A DNA stretch of 64,000 nucleotides from Hirudinaria manillensis. Its lineage: Eukaryota; Annelida; Clitellata; Hirudinida; Hirudinidae. The stretch lies in the NCBI GenBank assembly GCA_034509925.1, contig CM067526.1, positions 2,388,501 to 2,452,500 on the forward strand, read 5' to 3'. Numbering within the stretch: position 1 is the first letter of the stretch; the number at the start of each line of letters is the position of its first letter. This document shows, one piece after another, positions 24,556-36,521 of this stretch. Position numbers and translations under genes: made by a program. Under the pieces are notes generated by a model. That model was not told where the DNA came from and searched no databases. It was given only the letters and a program-made list of their open reading frames with translations.

Positions 24556-27500
24556 ATGTCTGTGATTTGGTTGTTATGTTTGATGCATTTACTAACTGGT
24601 TAGTAAAACGTTTGCCATTATTTTAACCACTCTAAATAGTGAGTTATTACTAGGTCAAAATTCATTCATTTACTTATTAAGTTGATAATCAGATTATTGC
24701 AGGGACCAGTGAATTTTTTATATATATTTTAAAAAATTATTTAAACGAAATAAACATGTCCTTTTAAAATTTTGTTTCATATATTTTAGAACTGGGATCA
24801 ATCAATGTTCAAGAACAAAATCTGTTAATCTTGGATGGGGATTCATTGTACCTGGAATGCAGGCCTTCAGAGCATCACAATAGAGTTATGTGGGTGTTTC
24901 TGGAACTCTTAGGGTCTGAGCAAGTTATTTATAACGTGGAGGAGTCCCGAGATGAATATTCATTCAACTGTTCAACGAAAACGTATTGTTCCTTGGGGTT
25001 AAAATCCATTTCTAGAAAAGATGCTGGAAAATATTTTTGCAAGGCAAGCAATCCTAGTGGGGAATTTACTGTTATTGTTGCTTACAATGTGTCTGTTGGA
25101 AGTTGGTACTGGTTTCATTTTTTTAAAAACTTTCATTTTGAACTAAACTACTGATTAGTAGATTAATCATTAGTAATCCTATGTCAATTTATAAGCTGTT
25201 GTGCCATTAGTAAATATATTCTTAGTTAAACATAATCCATTGGTGACAATGCAAGGAGATTCACATATGAAGGTTATGCCTATAAATCACAAATTTTCAA
25301 ATATTTGCCTTTATTTGTTCCTTGAAGCAAAGAGGTGGTACTTGTCAAAATAGAAGCATGCTCATAAATGATACAAAATGTATAAAATAATTTCCAGGAC
25401 TCAGTTGTCACTCTAATATTGGTCGCAACATTCAGGCAATTGCAGTGAGTGATTGCAAAGGTGTGAAAGCCACAAATCTTCAACAGACATGTACTCTAGA
25501 GTTCAACGGATCATGGAGTGATGCTCCTGTAAAGTAAGAGTGTTGGCTATTGTGAAGTTGCCTATTAGGCTAGATGGATGTGTTTTAGCAAGCATTAGTG
25601 TAAACATCCTTAAAAATAGGTGGAGGAAAATGTGGAAGAATGGAACTGATGTGAAGCAGAACATCAGCCCATTGAAAAATATGGTAGGAAAGCCAGGAGG
25701 TGTTATGAACATCACTGTGGAACTCCAGGAAGAAGTGGTGCCAGACATGGTGAACCAATCTTTTGAGTGCTTTGTTGAAGGACAAACACATATTCCGATC
25801 TGCACTTTGAAGACGGATCCGATTTCTTGTAATTAAATTGTTAATGTTCAGTAAAAATATTAAGTTAATATTAATAAAAATTTTTACATCTTGTTCTAAC
25901 TTTTTATTTGCTGATGCATAATTTATTTTGTGTAATTTTTTTCTCTATAATTTTTGTTAAATAACATATTAATATAATTATTCAAATTGAGAGTGAATCA
26001 ACATATAAACCTTCATCTTTCTCTCAGATGCTAGAAATCGTTCAGTAAAGGCTCTTCCGATGAGCAACGCACAAAAATCTGTGAAATGCAAGGCAGACGT
26101 CAACGAGGGACTCGGGTGCAACTACGAATGGTCCATTCCAAACGACGGGAAAGTAGAGAGTCAGGAACTGCTGCCAAGGGACATCAAAGATCAGGGTGTT
26201 TATAAATGCATAGCCACCTGTGCCATTGGAGGAATTAGTGACTGCAAGATTCTTGCCCATGAGTTTGAATTGGTAACAATTGCTGACTCGTCCGTGATGC
26301 CCATAAGTGAGTGGTTTATATTCCGCAATCGGTCTCTTTTTTTTAACTCTCTGGGTTTAAAAGTCAATGAGGTCACTCTGAGATGGATGGCTACGAGGAG
26401 CACAGATGTCTGAGGACATTCGTCACAATTTTATTTCATTACATATATTTTCCCTAAAATTTTAATTGCGATAATGGAATGCTTTTCTGAAGGAATATTG
26501 CATAATAAATGAAATATAATTACACTATATTGCATAATATACATATTATTATAATAGATTATATAATTTTAATTATAGTACTGAAATCAAGCTTCCAAAA
26601 TTAAGGCTTTCTTCATCGAGATTCTAAAATGTTATTAAGACATCAAATACCCTTTTTTTTTGTTTCCTTAGTTGCAATTGTCGGTGGAATTCTTGGTCTC
26701 CTGTTGCTAATCCTTGCAATTGTGGGAGTAATTCTGTATAAAAGAAGGTTAAATATTTGTAAATGTTATATTATATGCCCATTCTTATCATACTTTAACC
26801 TTTTTTCCATTGATATGACCAACACCGTCAACGTCATCATAGGTAACACTTAAATTGCCATTATCTTGGTGCATGTATTATTTGATAAAATCTTGTTACT
26901 GTCTCAAAGTCAGTGTTCATTCGTTAATTCGTTGATTGTTCTTTACATTGTAATTATAATATTGCAATGTGGCTTTTTCATACAGGAAAGCTGCTGCCAA
27001 GAAAAATAAGGAAGTGGGAGATAAGGAGCTAAAAGCTGTCACTTCCAATGAACCTCTATTACCAGAGAAGCCCCAAAGCCTTCCTGCAGCCACACCCATT
27101 CCAGTCACGGGCCAATCGGCCGATAAGCCGGGTCTTTCCGGCCAATCGCATAACGGTGCAGGTGGGGTCAGCACCAGTGGAAGGAAACCACAGTTCAAGA
27201 GGGGCACTTCGGGCAAGGGTTCACTCGATTTCCAAACAATTCAGGAAGAAGGCGATAAAAGTAATAGTCTTTCCTTTTGCACTTTATTAGTTAAATTCTT
27301 AAAATAATGTGAAATGTTGGTAATGTTAAACTTTTTAGATGTTATTTTTGTAATTAACTACAATTTCAATTGTGAATAATTATAAGGGCGTGTTCTTCCC
27401 AACAGACCAGGTAGCCCAAATAGGACAAAAGATACTACTGAACGATGCTAGGGGTCCTGTCATGGGAGTCGGCCATCTTGGTGATAGAATCTATTGCGTG

Positions 27501-28556
27501 ACGAAGGGCATCAGCAAGCTCTTCACATTCGTGGATTCCCCACCGTACAACCGCGTGATGCCCGAGGAGGTTATGGTCAGTGAACTTTCCAATCCTCAGT
27601 CCCTTGTGGCCTGCCCTGAAAGCAAGTCTATCTACGTCAGCGACTACTCCGACAAAAACATTGTTTATAGGTTCGACCAGAATTTTGTGACTTTGAAGAA
27701 ATTGGTTTGCCTATCTTAATTGCTTTGAAATGAGGCTGATGGAAAATGGTCTGCAATGAAAGTCGATTGACTTTGTTTGGAATCATCTGTAGGCACTTGG
27801 GTATTGCATAAAAGATTTCTTTTTCAATTCAATCCAAAATTAAGGGATTATTGATTACTCCCATGCAGGATTTTTCCCACAGTGAAAGAGGGCAACAGAG
27901 TTTCCAAGGGTAAACTCGATGGCAACCCTGCCGGCATCGCGTTGGTCCATTCGAAGCCCAACACGATCGTGGTCATACTGAAGAGAGACAGGAAGATGCA
28001 CGTGGAGATCTACGACTCTTCAGCCTCAAAGGATGCCAGAGGTTCTGTGAGCGAGCTGGAGACCTGGGAGAAGAAGTACATCATAGCCACAGGTAAAGAT
28101 GTCATGCTGCCTCTTTCCGTCTGCACAGTCAAGATCAAGGATGAGGCATCCTCTTCCTCCCCTTGCACGGAGAGATTGTATCTCCTCTACGGATCCGGAA
28201 AGTACCTGAGCACCGGCGGAGAATTCGAGTCCTACAAAGTGTCGCAGATAAACCTGGAGACCAGCCTGGTCTACAACACCTTCGACCTAAAGGATCTTTC
28301 TCAGGGCAATGGGGACAAGTTTGTCACTAACAATATGACCTCAGACGAATCTCAGGGTGGCATCCTCGTCCTAGGCAAGAAAGGCCACCTGGTGCACTTG
28401 AACTCTGACCTTACCCTTTCAAATATAGAAGCAAAGTTGGGATCATCTTTCCACTCTTTTTGCTTTAGGCCGAAGGAGAGAATAGTCATATTGGGAAGTT
28501 CAAACAAGCCGTCTCTCGTCTGCTACAAATTGAAAGACATGAATCCAAAATGCTGA
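24556..28556 (+). CDS. R6: three-Ig membrane protein with predicted intracellular beta-propeller
   Basis: Proposed exons: 24556-24598, 24790-25101, 25398-25533, 25569-25828, 26028-26306, 26672-26747, 26986-27260, 27406-27670 and 27869-28556 (777 residues). The leader is 1-14. D1 (15-118) has LECRPSEH, W and KYFCKAS. D2 (119-250) is cysteine-rich and divergent. D3 (251-343) has VKCKADV and YKCIATC. The TM exon (344-368) has about 21 hydrophobic residues then YKRR. The cytoplasmic part starts with a Lys/Pro-rich linker (369-460). About 317 residues (461-777) follow with repeated propeller-like strands such as GDRIYCVTKG, SIYVSDYSDKNI, GGILVLGKKGHL and ERIVILG, recalling NHL/WD-type beta-propellers. 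The last exons have visibly higher GC and some phase-2 introns. The 35-base gap at 25534-25568 is needed to keep frame; it is either a minute intron (GTAAGAG...TTAG) or a frameshift. Confidence 0.72.
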
Positions 28557-30515
28557 GTCGCCGAGGCTGTGTCATCGATCGGTTTTCCGCTTTTATTTTT
28601 GTACTCAAAAACAAACGATTATTTTGTTAAATTGGATATTTTAATGTGTTTCAGTCTGCTTGGTATCTAGTGCATATGTTCATGCATTGAATTGTTTATT
28701 TCCTTGGCACAGTTAACATGTTTTGATTGTGGTAAGCATATTGTAACTTATGTGATTGATTGATTTTGCAATTGTAATATGATAATAAATTCTGATTATT
28801 TTATGTTATTACTAATATTATTGTTATAGTTATTATTATTTTTATTGTTATTATTGTTGTTATTATTATTATTATTATTACTATTATTATTATATGACAA
28901 ACTACAATGATCATGATGAAATTATGGTTTTTTTTTGCCAAATGTAAAAAAGTATTACTTCTTGTTCTATAAGCAGAAGTTTATCACATTTTAAACTTTT
29001 TTTTCACTTTTTTTGGGTTGGCTGCATTGAGCAGTTTGGATTTAATTTGGATTTACTTAAGGTTTACTTAAAGTTATTTTAAATGCGACCATGCATGTCT
29101 TTAAGTCTTTACATGTAGATACTCTGTTTGGGTCGTATTTTTGGATCTGATTTTTGCAGGATGATTTGTCCTTTTTGTCTCTTAATAATGTTATTGGCAT
29201 CAATTTTGGTTTACAATTGTTTTTTTTTGTAATTTCCTTTTAATTTCAGCTTTGCTTTAATTATGAAACAAAAACTTATTTCTTAATTTCTCATTTCTTA
29301 CAAATAAATATACTTTTCCTTGATTAAAGCAAAAGCTTGGAACACTTATCTATGAAAATTGTTGCGCGCTGTTTTAATTATTGAGTATTAAATATTTATT
29401 AAATAATAATTAATGTATCTTTGGCGTCGGGGGTTGTTCGTTAGGACTGTTAGCAAATATTGTGATGAGGTGTCTTTTTGTACTTAATTGTACTGAACGA
29501 CTGGGCTGACTAATCTGTGGGTCATAGAAGTATTTCAGCTTCCTTTCCAAAAGAATAGAACGACCATTTGATGGACTCGATTATAGTATAAAGTATTAAT
29601 TCAAAGGATTTTACACAAAAAAACATCCAAAAAACCACGAAGTTCCCGTATGTTTCGACATAACTGACTCACATTGAGGGTAGAAAAGATTGAAAAAAAA
29701 ATTAATTATGCCTCACTATCACTGTGAGCTCCAAAAATAGATGATCGTGTAAAACATTCAAGAATTAACGATGGTTGAATCACCGTCACCAGAAGATCCG
29801 GCCTTGCCTTTCCTAACCCTAACCAATAACAAGAAGAACTTTGTTTCTGCCTGAAGAGAGAATTGAGCCAGATCTTGAAAATCGTTTTCACCCATTTCAC
29901 CTTAAATTAAATATTTACAAACATTCTCTGTGGGTCAGCTTCACATGTTTCTCCCATCTGCAAGGTTTGACCCCAACCTTCTAAACTATTCAAGATCACG
30001 AGCTCAAAAGGTCTGACTTAAGGCCACACGTATAGTTTAACAAAAACTTCAATTAGATCGGGGCTTTAAAAAGGAAACAACGAAAGCCCAGTTAATGTCT
30101 TGAGAAAGCAATTTTCTTGGTCTGCAAGCATCATTATGACAGCATAATGCCGCTTAAAAAAACTCTTTGAAGGATCGCTGAACCCAAAAATAAAACTGTC
30201 AATTACAGCTGTCAGGCCAATAAATCATGAATTAATATAGCTCATACTTACAAAACGATGAGCTTTCGCGGTAGTGGCTATTATTTTTCAAGACGCTGTC
30301 AAATTAAACAGGATAATTGGAGCATGAATTGCTGGAATAACTTTGAAATTGTTTAAAATTTATCGCTTTAGTTTATTGGTAATTCTGCTACTACTTTTTG
30401 CTGAAGATCGTGTCGAGTTGTCAGGCAAAGATTGAAACTGGAGTTAGACTCGCAAGCAAAGGTCAAATTATCAAAATAGGCTTCACGATCGTTTATAATA
30501 TTACAGAGAAAAAAA
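28557..30515. other. Intergenic after R6
   Basis: This 1.96 kb spacer presumably starts with the R6 3' UTR (AATAAA-type signals near 28780). About 28800-28895 is an imperfect TTA/ATT microsatellite. I see no supported exon. A short - strand frame at 29706-29900 has no leader, splice or domain support. Confidence 0.6.
28800..28895 (+). repeat. Imperfect TTA/ATT microsatellite
   Basis: Runs of TTA and ATT trinucleotides with interruptions, longest at about 28855-28892. Confidence 0.85.
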
Positions 30516-32177
30516 ATGTCGATTGCCGCGTTTATCATTGGGATGTTTCTCCACGGTTTGTATTGATTTAATAGACTGCACCATGAATTTGTAATCGATA
30601 CAATTTGACTAGAAGTAATATTCAGTACTATTGAGAGTCTCAACGAAAAAAAATTTTGCAAGTTCCAATGCTTTTAACCAATCGTCTTTTATCAATCCCT
30701 CAGCAGCTGCAGCACTACAAAGTCAATACGAAGAAGTTGCTTCAACGATGACGACCAGAATAGTTAAAGTGGGGAACAATGTCACATTTGAATGTTATTC
30801 TTGCAATATGGATTCTTTAATGTGGAAGTACACAAACCTTAAAAAAGTTGAATTAGACATCACCAAAGAAAAGTCACCAATCAGAAAGCCACCATTCAAC
30901 GTGACCCTAAACAGTTCCCACTGTAGATATGATTTATTTCTCATTAATGTCCAATTCCATTATTCTGGAGAATTTTCTTGCTGGAATAGTTCGCTCGAAA
31001 TATTCAAAACAATTCTCATTGTTATAGGTGAGTATAATTTTATTATGACTGAAGAAGCTATCCTACTTTCAGAAATATTGTGTTTTGCTTTGATAGGGGA
31101 CACTGCCAAATGTACTTTTATGCCAGCTTTACTTCTGGATACTTCGAATTCGGGGAGCTTTTCACTCGGAGAAAATGGCTCATTCATAATCAACTGTTCA
31201 TTTCACTACCTTCCAATTCATGAATCATGCATCTTAATGTCGGTGTGGAACACCTTTCCTTCTTGCAACAGAAACATAACGATACATTATGAAGTCGAAA
31301 CCAAAACTAGAATCGTATTAAAATATTTGCATGGTCCGGACATAAGAAACAAAGGTCGCTATAGTCTGCGACTTAATTTCAATTGTTCTTTATTGAATCA
31401 TATCCTCCACGAACGACCAAAAAACGTTGGTAATGTTTCTTTAAATTTCACCAACGAAAATGGTAGAGGTTAGCCAAAACCGATTTCTTTTTTTCTGGAT
31501 GTATGTCTGGCATCGATCGAAATGCATGAGAAAATGAAATTTTATTTTCCATAATTTTTCCAACGAATAATATCTTTTTCGAGAAATAATAAAAATAAAA
31601 CATAATTTGTAAACGTAGCCACATTAAAATATTAAAAAAAATTCTATTCATGAATAGATGATGCCGTTAGAACAAACGTTAATCAGGTAATTGCCATTGG
31701 TATCGGAATAGCAATTGCTGCTATTATCCTGGTGTCTCTTATTTGGAATTTGCACAAGAGATATACAGGTAATTGTTTTTGCTTATTTAGAAATAGTTTT
31801 GTCAACATTAACGACTCAAAAAAAAATCTTTGTCGTTAGAAGTATGCGTGCATTTAGAAATGTTTCATTGAAAAGGAATGTTATTGAAGCTAATATATTT
31901 TCGAATTTATCGGATTTTACTTTATCATTTAAGGTTATATTAATTGTCAACAATGAAATCATACACAATATTTTGTATCAACAATGAAATCATACACAAT
32001 ATTTTGTATCAACAATGAAATCATATACAATATTTTGTATCAGACAGTGAATCTCAAAATAACTCCAGCGTTTTGAATAAGCCCCTGCCAAAGATTCCGG
32101 CAATTTCATTAGAACAATTTGAAATCACGAAAGACATTGAAGCCACGGGAAACATTTACGAAGTGTTAGAGTATTAA
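30516..32177 (+). CDS. R7: two-Ig receptor with single-tyrosine tail
   Basis: Exons 30516-30555, 30704-31027, 31097-31468, 31658-31768 and 32044-32177 join in phase 1 (326 residues). The leader is 1-13 (MSIAAFIIGMFLH). D1 (14-121) has ECYSCN, MW and FSCWNSS. D2 (122-245) has HESCILMSVWN, more divergent than the usual ESCIVTPIW core, and several N-sequons. The TM exon is 246-282 and ends WNLHKRYTG rather than the common KLCFG. The 44-residue tail has PLPKIP, FEI where others have a tyrosine, and a terminal IYEVLEY. The second intron (31028-31096, 69 bases) is a multiple of three and free of stops, so its retention would only insert 23 residues. An AATAAA starts at 32187. The tail resembles that of R8. 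Confidence 0.84.
31948..32040 (+). repeat. Three tandem 31-base units before the R7 tail exon
   Basis: Units 31948-31978, 31979-32009 and 32010-32040 all begin CAACAATGAAATCAT and end TATTTTGTAT; the third differs by one base in the middle. The array ends just before the acceptor of the last R7 exon (32041-32043). Confidence 0.95.
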
Positions 32178-33644
32178 ATGTTAAATAATAAAATCGTTGC
32201 AAGTGATTTTTTTCTAAAATGAATTGAGTTTGAAAGTATTTTAAAATTTATTTTAAAATATTCCCTCTTTAATTAATTATAAAGTAATAAAAAAATTATT
32301 TATCTTCATAAATTAACAGTAATTTAGTCACGTATCATTTTCCGGACCTCCAATTACATAAAAGTAATTATTTTCATATTTTTTTTTAATGAACTGGAAA
32401 AAAAATTCAGTTTTGAAAACTAAAATGAGTAATGGATAATAATGGAGTAATTATTTTATGGAAAGTATGTGTCCACAGACAAGATTAAGTAATAATTATT
32501 AGTTAAATGTTTAAAACAAGGACTGTTTAGGCGATAAAGGCTGTTAGGTCTTTAGAAACGAAACATTACTCAACACGCAAAAACCAGAAACAACCAGAAC
32601 GCAACAATTCTTTATTTGTTCTCCCAAACTTCGAAAGAACCCTCGCGCTCCAAAAACTATCGCTCGATCCCCTCGCCCCGCCTACTCGCACATCGTCACA
32701 ACAAAGGCAATATATGCTTAACCTAAAATCGTGATTATTTATGTATTTATGTGTTCATACACAAATGAAGCAAATGAATAAATCATATTTTCTACTTTTG
32801 GAGAGGACGTTAACAAATTACAAATAAGACAAAAATGTGCTTTCATTGTTAATGTTTCACGAACTGCCGCTTATTTTGAGATTTTCGAGTTAGTGAAATT
32901 TTCCAATTTAGCTCCGAATCGATAGCTATAACATTTACTTAAATTTAGCTGTAGGCTATAGCAATCACTCAAAACGAGAACAAATAAAAAATGAGTGAAT
33001 TGGCAGGAACATCGAAAAAAAAAAGACTTAAAAAGACAAGGGGAAAACGTTTGTCCTTAGCAACTATCATAGGCATATTTTTTTGAAAATATGAAATATA
33101 TTTTTTGAAATTATGAAAATATTGGTAAATCATATAAATAAAAAAATGCAATAAATCCCATAGCGAAAGATAGAGTTAGACATGATTTGATTACATTTTT
33201 AAAATAATAATTGCGTTTAACATTTGTTAGTATGATTTAGTTAATATAAAGCATGAAGATCATGGGATACCATAAAAGGTTCTGAATGATAGACAGCTGG
33301 ACGGTTAAATAACTATTTAAATTAATTGTTGCATAATTATGATGAGAATGTAAATAATTAAGATTTTCGTAATTATTAATGTTTAATATTGATAAATATG
33401 ACTTCTCAACATTATTAATTAATTATTGTCACTGGAGCAGAGCGCTGTGACGCCTGAAAACGTTACATTTTCAGTTTCACTAATGGTTCAACACGCTACT
33501 GCTGACTGCCTCACAGTTACTGTCGATAATAAAGCTATATAGTTGTATTTAAAAAAAAAAACTAACTTCAGAAATTGATAAAATCTTCTTCATAGCATTA
33601 TAATCTATTTATAAATTAAAAATCTGATTTGATGATTATTCGAT
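32178..33644. other. Intergenic between R7 and R8, with an LTR-like insertion
   Basis: AT-rich spacer with no supported exon apart from the GC-richer insertion at 32542-32703. From about 32720 the sequence parallels 35600-36520 upstream of R9, so it is the left part of duplication C. Confidence 0.6.
32542..32703. mobile_element. 162-bp solo LTR-like insertion with 5-base target duplication
   Basis: The segment starts TGTTAGG and ends CACAACA, so its ends are TGTT...AACA. It is flanked by AAGGC at 32537-32541 and again at 32704-32708. Its base composition (many C-rich stretches, e.g. CCTCGCCCCGCC) contrasts with the surrounding AT-rich DNA. TG...CA ends with a 5-base target duplication are typical of LTR retrotransposons; the short length suggests a small solo LTR. 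Confidence 0.8.
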
Positions 33645-34800
33645 ATGCCAAGATTCTTAAGTTGTTTCAGTTTTGTCGTGCCCTTGCTAAGAGGTCAATG
33701 AGGTTTTTGTATAATATTATAATATTGCGTCACGTAGCGTCTGCTAGAGCCACTAATATATCCTTAAGAATTGAAAAAAATTACTTATACAAATTTTAAA
33801 ATTTACAGCAATTGCTTTACAAAATACCAAGGACTCTGGTGTCCAGGATTATAGACCGATGGAAATATTAACAAGGATCGTTGAGGCTGGTACTAATGTC
33901 TCGGTTGATTGTTATTCCTGTGAAATTTATTCATTGCAATGGACATATAAGACTCGCAATTCGAATTACAAAGACATAGCTAAAGGAGGGGACATGATCA
34001 GGACCAAGATACATGGACATAAGGAGGGATGGTATAGACTTTCATTGAACGAAGCTGGTTGCATCTACAGTTTAATTCTTCCGACCATTGAAATCGAAGC
34101 TGCCGGTTTATTCAGCTGCTGGAAAGGATCCGTCGAATTGAGAAAAACTAATCTCATCGTGATAAGTGAGCAAGTTTCATTAAGTTATTTTTGAAAATAA
34201 TTTTCACTTCAAAATGGCTTACGATTAAATAAATTTAATTACTTTATTCGTACTAATTCAGAAAAATATGTAAGTTGTATGACAACTCCAGAACCTTACC
34301 AGTCTGTGAACGTTTTTCTCAGAGGAAGTTATTGCGCTACCATTAACTGTTCATTCAACTATTCATCGGACGAGTCATGTATTGTTACTCCTATTTGGAC
34401 GGACCTTACAGGATACAGGGATTTCACAATACCAGGCAATGATTTCGAAGCAAAGACGAATGACAGGCATGCGTGGATTCATTTCCATGCTGGTGCTGAC
34501 ATAGCAAATGCAACTCAATTCAATCTATCCTTTTCTTTCAACTGTTCTTCCTTTTCAAACAACAGTTTGGATGCCCGGCAGCAAGGACGTTACGATTTCG
34601 GAACTCTGGAGTATATCGTTATTGTTGAAAGTCAGGCCAATTCGGTCCTTCATTAAGATATTGATTTAAAAGAATTCAAATTTGTTAACAGGAAGTAAGA
34701 CGACAGCTATAATCCTGGCACAATTATCAGGTTTGGTTTTCGTGGTGCTGTTCGTAGCTTTGGCAAGTTTACTCATGAAAAAACTAAACAAGCTTTGTTT
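32720..34800 (+). repeat. Duplication C, copy 1 (R8 and upstream flank)
   Basis: Pairs with about 35600-37700 at an offset near 2.88 kb. Leaders, D1, D2 and TM exons of R8 and R9 match closely; similarity stops before the tail exons. Confidence 0.8.
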
Positions 34801-35232
34801 CGGTAAAAATCATTCTTAGACGTCACTAAATTTATTATTAAAAAAAAACATTTTCCAGTTATATTTCGGTAATTGTTTTCACTTATTTCAAAACATTTTG
34901 TTTTCATTAATAACTGAAAAATCGTTATTATTAAAAGTATGCATGAGTTGAGGAATGTTTCATTGAAGAGCAAAAACCATAAATTTATTGAAGCTGATAT
35001 ATTTTCGAATTTATCAAACTTTATCTTTCTATTTAACGTTATGTTAATTAATAAAATCATAAATATTTTTTTCATCAAAACAGACATTGAATCTCCTAAT
35101 AACGCCAGCGCAAAGCATAGACCTCTACCAAAGATTCCAACCGTTTCATTAGAAGAATTCGAAATCTCGGAAAACTTTGAAGCCATACATAACATATACG
35201 AAGTTTTTGACGAATCAAATACTAAATCATAA
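33645..35232 (+). CDS. R8: two-Ig receptor, R7-type single-tyrosine tail
   Basis: Exons 33645-33693, 33809-34165, 34262-34630, 34692-34802 and 35084-35232 join in phase 1 (344 residues). The leader is 1-16 (MPRFLSCFSFVVPLLR). D1 (17-135) has DCYSCE, LQWTYK and FSCWKGS. D2 (136-258) has SSDESCIVTPIWTDLTG and SFSNNS. The TM exon (259-295) ends KKLNKLCFG, with a juxtamembrane Cys. The 49-residue tail has PLPKIP, EEFEIS and NIYEVF, with phenylalanine at the place of the usual proximal tyrosine. The ectodomain is nearly identical to R9 but the tail is related to R7. Confidence 0.86.
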
Positions 35233-36521
35233 AAGGATCATTATTAGTCATTTTTAGATGATTATATTGTCGTTTTTTTTATATTATTTACTTTGATAAG
35301 GATATCGAGCAAATTATATCTTCTTTTGCTTTATATCTTAAGTACCTGGATCAATAATCTTGGTTATGGAATCATAAATTGCAATCCATTATGAAATAGA
35401 GAGACTTCAAACTGAGGTAATAAAAATAAATCATTATTTTCAATTGCATTTCTTCGGTTTTCAACATAAATAGCCCTCTATTTTGGTCTTGTTTTTCTCA
35501 AAATAGTTATTTAAGCAGCATTTGCCACCCTCATTTCATTTATAAAAGATAATAATTTTACACCAAAATACCTATTAAGAACTATTAAGCCTCTATATGC
35601 AAAATGAGCTTAACCTAAGCTAGCGTAATTGTGCTTAGAAGAAATTAAATGTATAAACTTAACTTTCTACTCTTGAAGACGACATTAATAAATGATCACT
35701 GATGCAATGAGCAAATGTTAGTGTTTCATGAAACGCCTTTTATTTTGAAGTCTCTTATGAGATTTCCATAAAAAGTGAAATTTTCAAATTTAGCTCTAAA
35801 TGTAGCTATAGCTATTGCTCACACTTACAAAATTAATGAAGGGAAGGAACGTCAAAAGAAAATGACTTAAATTGACAAGCCTCGAACACGGAGAGAAAAC
35901 ATTTGCCCTTGCAACTATCGGAGTCATAATTTCTTTAAATTACGAAAATATAGGTAAATCATGTAAATAAAAACATTGTAATGAATCCCAAAAAGAGAAA
36001 TAGACATGATCAAATGAAATTTCTTTAATAATTTCCATTTAACACTTGTTAGCATGATTTAGTCAATTTAAGCGCCCTGTTGCTCACGCGCACCGCGCTA
36101 TATAAATGACATATTATTATTATTATTATTATTATTAAAGCGACTAAAGATCATAAGATACCATAAAAGATTTTGGTTGATAAACAGCTGGACGGTTTAA
36201 TAGTAATTTTTACATAATTGTGATAAGAATGTAAATAATAATTTTTTTGCAATTATGATTGTCATGATAAATATGATTTCTTGATGTCATTAATTAATCA
36301 TTAACGGAAGCACGGCGCTGAACGATGAAAACGCTGCTTTTAATTATTGGTTCGACTGCTGACTGCCTTACCGTTAACTGTCGATAACGAAGCTATAGAA
36401 TCGTGTTTCAAAAAAAAAACTAAATTTGAAAATTGATAAAGCATTGTTTATATGTTCTATCTAAAGTGTTAAAAGCTATTTATAGATTGAAAATCTTGAT
36501 ATATATCTGTGACAATTCGAA
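35233..36521. other. Intergenic between R8 and R9
   Basis: No supported exon. From about 35600 it is a duplicate of the R8 upstream flank, interrupted by a short insertion at 36075-36137. Confidence 0.6.
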
